NCBI GenBank assembly: GCA_030616195.1
Contig: JAUWXW010000041.1
Span: forward strand, 1 to 9,749
Direction: 5' to 3'
DNA from: Chloroflexota bacterium
Lineage (GTDB): Bacteria; Chloroflexota; Dehalococcoidia; RBG-13-53-26
Length of the DNA: 9,749 bases
Position numbers and translations under genes: made by a program. This document shows positions 6,916-9,749 of this stretch, in pieces (the stretch's first letter is position 1; each line of letters opens with the position of its first letter). The notes below the pieces were generated by a model. That model was not told the DNA's origin and searched no databases. It saw only the letters and a list, made by a program, of their open reading frames with translations.

Positions 6916-8739
6916 TCACCCCCGCTCTGCGTATTTTCTCTGGCAGACCGGCTGCCACTTCTCCAGCCCACAGGCATTACAGCGCAGTCTACAGTCAACG
7001 GTTTCCCCAGCCTCAAAAGTGTACTGGTATTCTCGTTTTAAGAAGTCAGCGCTTACTCCCGTGTCTATATGGGACCAGGGCAAAAGTTCATCCAGTGAAC
7101 GTTGGCGATAGGCATAGAACCCGGGATCGATCCCTGCTTTATCAAAGGCTTTCAGCCAGTTTTCATAGCTGAAGCGCTCGTCCCAGGCATCGAAAGTGGC
7201 ACCGAACCGCCAGGCATGATAGATAACCCTGCCCATGCGGCGGTCTCCCCGCGACAGGACAGTCTCCAGCAGGCTTGTCTCCGGGTTTTCCCACGAGAGG
7301 CGGGGTCTTATGCTGCGCAGATCTCGCCTTAGTATCCCATGCTTGAACTCTAGCTCCTCCTGGCTGTTCTGGGCCACCCACTGGAACGGAGTATGCGCCT
7401 TAGGTATGAAGGTTGATATACTCAGCTTGATCCTTGGTTGTCCTCCTCTTCCCAGGCGGCGTAGCTTACCTACCAGGTGCACTATAGCTTCAACGTCCTC
7501 CACAGTTTCTGTTGGCAAGCCGATCATGAAGTACAGCTTAAAATTCGCCCATCCTTTTCCCAATGCGCTAGCCACCGTGCCCAGAATCTCCTCGTCAGCC
7601 AGACCCTTATTGATCGCCTGCCTCAGCCGCTCGGTGCCTGCCTCAGGGGCAAAAGTAAGACCCGGTTTCTTGGCAAAACGGAGGGAATCCATCAACTTTA
7701 CTGAGAAGCTGTCGATGCGCAGGCTGGGGAGAGACATAGTTAGAGGATAATCACCATAGCGCTTTACCAGGGTGCCTACCAGAGACTCGATACCCGGGTA
7801 ATCACTGACGCTCAGGGAAACCAGCGATACCTCACTGTAGCCGCAATTTATTACCAACTGCTCCACCGCCTCTACTATTTCTTGTGGGCTGCGGTACCGC
7901 GAGGGGCGATAGACTATTCCTGCCTGACAAAAGCGACAGCCCTGGGTGCAGCCACGCTGAATCTCCACTGTGCCACGGTCGTGAACCACTTCCACAAAAG
8001 GAACTACAGGTCTGGTAACCGGCGGAGGCAGCTCTGTCACCACGCATCTTTGAATAATGGGCTTTGCCTGGGGCACAGTGGCCCTGATGCCGGCGATGCT
8101 GCCATCAGGGTGATAGTCAACCTCATACAGGCTGGGCACATAGATGCCAGGGATGGTGGCCAACTGGCATAATAACTCTCTTCTGCTCCCTCCCTCCCTG
8201 GCACATCTCCGAAAGGTCTCGATCAGCTTTGGGGTTACTTCTTCTCCTTCGCCAATTACGAAAAGATCAATAAACTCTGCCATTGGCTCAGGGTTAAGGG
8301 CGCTGCTGCCGCCGGCGATTATCAGGGGGTGTGATTCGGTTCTCTCACCGGCCAGGACTGGTATGCCGGCCAGGTCGAGCATGTTCAGTACATTGGTATA
8401 GGTAAGTTCATAGCCCAGGGAGAAACCGACAATGTCAAACTCTGCCAGCGGTGTTTTTGATTCCAGGCTGAGAAGGGGAATGGCTGACTGGCGCATGGCT
8501 GCTTCCATATCAACCCAGGGGGCGTACACCCTTTCGGCAAGGACCCCGGGCTGCTTATTGAGCAGGTCGTAGAGGATGGGCAGGGCCAGGTTAGACATGC
8601 CGATTTCATAAAGGTCCGGGTAGGCAAGAGCCACCCTTACCTCGGCTGTCTGCCAGTCCTTGACAACGCTATTCCACTCGCCTCCGGTGTAGCGGGCTGG
8701 CCTGGTAACCCTGTGCAGAATGCTGTCGGGATAAGCCAT
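6916..8739 (-). CDS. B12-binding-like radical SAM protein, TIGR03960 family
   Basis: The product is a 607-aa predicted iron-sulfur radical enzyme of unknown reaction. The N-terminal part (about 8-200) has the cobalamin-binding-like fold region of this family (VALAYPDLYEIGMSNLALP, then FSLGYELTYTNVLNML and GEGEE). The radical SAM core carries the cluster motif RGCTQGCRFCQAG (C264, C268, C271). Downstream are family-typical FAPEAGTERLRQ, KLYFMIGLPTET and STFIPKAHTPFQW. The C-terminus adds CxxxCxxC plus another cysteine (C583, C587, C590, C599), perhaps a second metal site. I prefer the ATG at 8739 (MAYPDSIL...) over the one at 8784. Homologous proteins, as I recall them, begin near this point, the upstream 15 codons overlap a TATAAT element, and no Shine-Dalgarno precedes 8784. 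This family is often paired with a DUF2344 (TIGR03936) protein, which is absent here. The family call is confident; the function is unknown. Confidence 0.9.
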   Translation of the reverse strand: MAYPDSILHRVTRPARYTGGEWNSVVKDWQTAEVRVALAYPDLYEIGMSNLALPILYDLLNKQPGVLAERVYAPWVDMEAAMRQSAIPLLSLESKTPLAEFDIVGFSLGYELTYTNVLNMLDLAGIPVLAGERTESHPLIIAGGSSALNPEPMAEFIDLFVIGEGEEVTPKLIETFRRCAREGGSRRELLCQLATIPGIYVPSLYEVDYHPDGSIAGIRATVPQAKPIIQRCVVTELPPPVTRPVVPFVEVVHDRGTVEIQRGCTQGCRFCQAGIVYRPSRYRSPQEIVEAVEQLVINCGYSEVSLVSLSVSDYPGIESLVGTLVKRYGDYPLTMSLPSLRIDSFSVKLMDSLRFAKKPGLTFAPEAGTERLRQAINKGLADEEILGTVASALGKGWANFKLYFMIGLPTETVEDVEAIVHLVGKLRRLGRGGQPRIKLSISTFIPKAHTPFQWVAQNSQEELEFKHGILRRDLRSIRPRLSWENPETSLLETVLSRGDRRMGRVIYHAWRFGATFDAWDERFSYENWLKAFDKAGIDPGFYAYRQRSLDELLPWSHIDTGVSADFLKREYQYTFEAGETVDCRLRCNACGLEKWQPVCQRKYAERG

Positions 8740-8757
8740 TGAACCTGTCAAAGATCT

Positions 8758-8763
8758 ATTATA
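8758..8763 (-). promoter_or_regulatory. -10 element for the radical SAM gene
   Basis: A perfect TATAAT read leftward lies 18 nt before the ATG at 8739. The expected leader would be about 11 nt with only a weak AGG ribosome site. The best -35 candidate, TTGGAT, sits at a poor 19-bp spacing. It supports the shorter start because it falls inside the N-terminal extension of the longer reading frame. Confidence 0.45.
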
Positions 8764-8873
8764 ACCGCTTATCGTAATCCCCATCCAATCCGCCGGTGTT
8801 GACCTTAATCCGTGGATTCTCTACTATGATGTGCGCCTCTCCACGGCCGGTCTTGGACACGGCTTTGCCGAAA

Positions 8874-8898
8874 GCCCTCTCCCTTGACGGGAGAGGGC
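8874..8898. repeat. palindromic repeat ccctctccc/gggagaggg, copy 2
   Basis: gccctctccc (8874-8883) pairs with gggagagggc (8889-8898) around the loop ttgac, followed by agggtgagg. It shares its arms with the copy after lon at 6734-6758, so the unit is repeated within this window. Confidence 0.75.
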
Positions 8899-8916
8899 AG
8901 GGTGAGGTCTCCGCAG

Positions 8917-8931
8917 GTCGCCAGAGGCGAC
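8917..8931. repeat. small palindrome gtcgcc-aga-ggcgac
   Basis: Six-bp arms with a 3-nt loop. The same arms reappear with the loop tca inside the larger palindrome at 9542-9564, so this is a second repeat family present on both sides of the tRNA cluster. Confidence 0.55.
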
Positions 8932-8943
8932 TCTGTTGACCGA

Positions 8944-8957
8944 CTCGCCGTGGCGAG
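8944..8957. repeat. small palindrome ctcgcc-gt-ggcgag
   Basis: Six-bp arms with a 2-nt loop. It forms part of the inverted copy of the 22-bp unit: gactcgccgtgg (8942-8953) is the reverse complement of ccacggcgagtc (8994-9005). Confidence 0.5.
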
Positions 8958-8977
8958 GTGAATCTCCCCCTCCTCTT

Positions 8978-9025
8978 AGTCTCCTCCCGCTCTCCACGGC
9001 GAGTCTTCGACCAGGGGAGGAGACT
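8978..9025. repeat. 11-bp inverted repeat
   Basis: agtctcctccc (8978-8988) pairs with gggaggagact (9015-9025), enclosing the second copy of the 22-bp unit. It adds to the nested symmetry of the cluster. Confidence 0.6.
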
Positions 9026-9116
9026 CATAGACAGTTTTGCAATCAACTGTGAAAGGCCACCTCGAAGGTGCCGCTTGTAAACGTGGACCCACGGATTAAG
9101 GTTGACCACGACAGCA

Positions 9117-9145
9117 TTGACACTCATCTTACCGACAGCTACAAT
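9117..9145 (+). promoter_or_regulatory. strong promoter of the tRNA cluster
   Basis: TTGACA (9117-9122, perfect -35) is followed after exactly 17 bp by TACAAT (9140-9145, 5/6 match to TATAAT). Transcription would begin near 9152, only a few bases before the tRNA-Phe 5' end at 9155. This is as expected for a highly expressed stable-RNA promoter. Confidence 0.8.
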
Positions 9146-9154
9146 ATTGATGCC

Positions 9155-9230
<76 letters not shown>

Positions 9231-9278
9231 GAGAAAAAGAGAGTCCCCCGGGAATCCCCTTTTCACCGGGGTGGCAGT

Positions 9279-9353
9279 GCGGAAGTAGTTCAGCGGTAGA
9301 ACGCCTCCTTGCCAAGGAGGAGGTCGTGGGTTCGAATCCCATCTTCCGCTCCA
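9279..9353 (+). tRNA. tRNA-Gly (anticodon GCC)
   Basis: This is a 75-nt tRNA including encoded CCA (9351-9353). Acceptor gcggaag pairs with cttccgc and the discriminator is T. The anticodon stem cctcc/ggagg encloses ttgccaa, with GCC at 9311-9313. The T arm contains gggttcgaatccc. It lies 48 bp after tRNA-Phe with no separate promoter visible, so it is probably cut from the same transcript. Confidence 0.97.
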
Positions 9354-9442
9354 GCCGAAGTGGCGGAATAGGTAGACGCGACAGTCTCAAAAACTGTTGG
9401 GGGGCGACCCCCGTGTCGGTTCGATCCCGACCTTCGGCACCA
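9354..9442 (+). tRNA. tRNA-Leu (anticodon CAA)
   Basis: This is an 89-nt class II tRNA with encoded CCA (9440-9442). Acceptor gccgaag pairs with cttcggc. The anticodon stem acagt/actgt encloses ctcaaaa, with CAA at 9388-9390. The long variable arm ggggg-cga-ccccc is typical of leucine tRNA. Its first base follows directly on the CCA of tRNA-Gly with no spacer. Confidence 0.97.
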
Positions 9443-9541
9443 GGTTCAGATAACCAACCGCAAGCTAGCGATCGCTTTCCCTCCCATAAGCATGTGGTCT
9501 GCATGCCAGAGTCGAGGCCTCCATCACTAGACTCCGTGGGT

Positions 9542-9564
9542 GTCAGTCGCCTCAGGCGACTGAC
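9542..9564. repeat. 10-bp palindrome after the tRNA cluster
   Basis: gtcagtcgcc (9542-9551) pairs with ggcgactgac (9555-9564) around tca. The core gtcgcc/ggcgac matches 8917-8931. It lies 99 bp after tRNA-Leu. It could stop transcription in part, but lacks a T-run. Confidence 0.7.
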
Positions 9565-9572
9565 CCTGTTAG

Positions 9573-9628
9573 AGTAGGCGGCGGAAGCAGGCTTTCGTGG
9601 CGGACGGACTTGAAAGTCCGTCCCTACT
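9573..9628. repeat. compound palindrome with a 10-bp inner hairpin
   Basis: The inner arms ggacggactt (9602-9611) and aagtccgtcc (9614-9623) are exact complements. The outer arms agtagg (9573-9578) and cctact (9623-9628) also match, giving a nested repeat unit of about 56 bp. The style resembles short non-coding repeats. Its function is unknown. Confidence 0.65.
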
Positions 9629-9749
9629 TGGAGGGAAATCACCAAGGATCACTTGAGACAAGGCCAGACATGGCTGGAGCCTGTGAGTGTGGATTACTTT
9701 CTCGGTGGACTGCCTATCGAGCCTGGAAAGGCTCTCCCACAGACAAGCC

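Larger units (their letters stand above)
8802..9102. repeat. 301-bp repeat cluster bounded by a 14-bp inverted repeat; MITE-like or composite
   Basis: accttaatccgtgg (8802-8815) is the exact reverse complement of ccacggattaaggt (9089-9102). The stretch between has no believable gene and is made of smaller repeats. These are a 22-bp unit present twice in direct orientation (8837-8858 and 8990-9011, 19/22 identical) with an inverted partial copy (about 8942-8953), and palindromes at 8874-8898, 8917-8931, 8944-8957 and 8978-9025. No transposase is present. It separates the radical SAM gene from the tRNA promoter, ending about 15 bp before the -35 box. It may be a non-autonomous element or a pile-up of REP units. 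I see no clear target-site duplication. Confidence 0.55.
9443..9749. other. intergenic region with palindromes, no supportable gene
   Basis: These 307 bases after the tRNA cluster hold the octamer palindrome gcgatcgc (9468-9475), the hairpins listed separately, and a short hairpin gagcct-ggaa-aggctc (9719-9734). An ATG at 9670 opens a frame to the window edge, but 26 codons with a weak ribosome site are too little to call. No clear terminator with a T-run is visible after tRNA-Leu. Confidence 0.5.

Noticed and set aside
8802..9102. CRISPR array or integrated element with attachment sites
   Set aside because: The repeats are not regularly spaced, differ in sequence and orientation, and no cas, integrase or transposase gene is present.
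8759..9127. 122-codon leftward open frame upstream of the radical SAM gene
   Set aside because: It is composed of the repeat cluster. Similar peptide fragments recur (SKTGRGEA / SKTRRGER) only because the DNA repeats recur.
9468..9475. GCGATCGC octamer as a HIP1-type genome signature
   Set aside because: A single copy in the window is not evidence of an over-represented motif.
9670..9749. Possible start of a rightward gene (ATG at 9670 open to the window edge)
   Set aside because: Only 26 codons are visible, with a weak AAGG site and no recognisable motif. A leftward frame ending nearby is equally possible, so neither is called.

Overview
The window looks like ordinary chromosomal DNA of a free-living bacterium. 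It holds four full-length protein genes, a three-gene tRNA cluster and several intergenic clusters of short palindromic repeats. A Chloroflexota (Dehalococcoidia-like) origin is my best guess. It rests on moderate GC, the protein flavour (full-length DnaE with an intact PHP domain, Lon next to Hsp20, a stand-alone TIGR03960-type radical SAM protein) and the style of the repeats. It is not proven by any marker in the window.

Layout: positions 1-143 are non-coding with a REP-like palindrome. The replicative polymerase gene dnaE runs leftward (144-3602). A 186-bp divergent intergenic region carries a good sigma-70-type promoter for dnaE and an extended -10 element for the rightward genes. A small heat-shock protein gene (3789-4241) and the ATP-dependent protease gene lon (4343-6715) follow in the same direction and form a protein-quality-control pair. 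lon converges on a leftward radical SAM gene (6916 to about 8739). The 200 bp between them hold four palindromes, one of which includes the lon stop codon.

Upstream of the radical SAM gene, about 8785-9116 has no gene and is built almost entirely of direct and inverted repeats, bracketed by a 14-bp inverted repeat (8802-8815 / 9089-9102). A near-consensus promoter (TTGACA, 17 bp, TACAAT) then drives tRNA-Phe(GAA), tRNA-Gly(GCC) and tRNA-Leu(CAA). All three encode CCA, and the Gly and Leu genes abut with no spacer. From 9443 to the end I see no supportable gene, only more palindromes.

Functionally the genes cover DNA replication, protein folding and degradation, an uncharacterised radical SAM activity, and translation. 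I found no convincing novel system. The points most worth a second look are the repeat clusters (especially 8802-9102), the palindrome that forms the end of lon, the radical SAM gene without its usual partner next door, and the zero-spacing tRNA pair.
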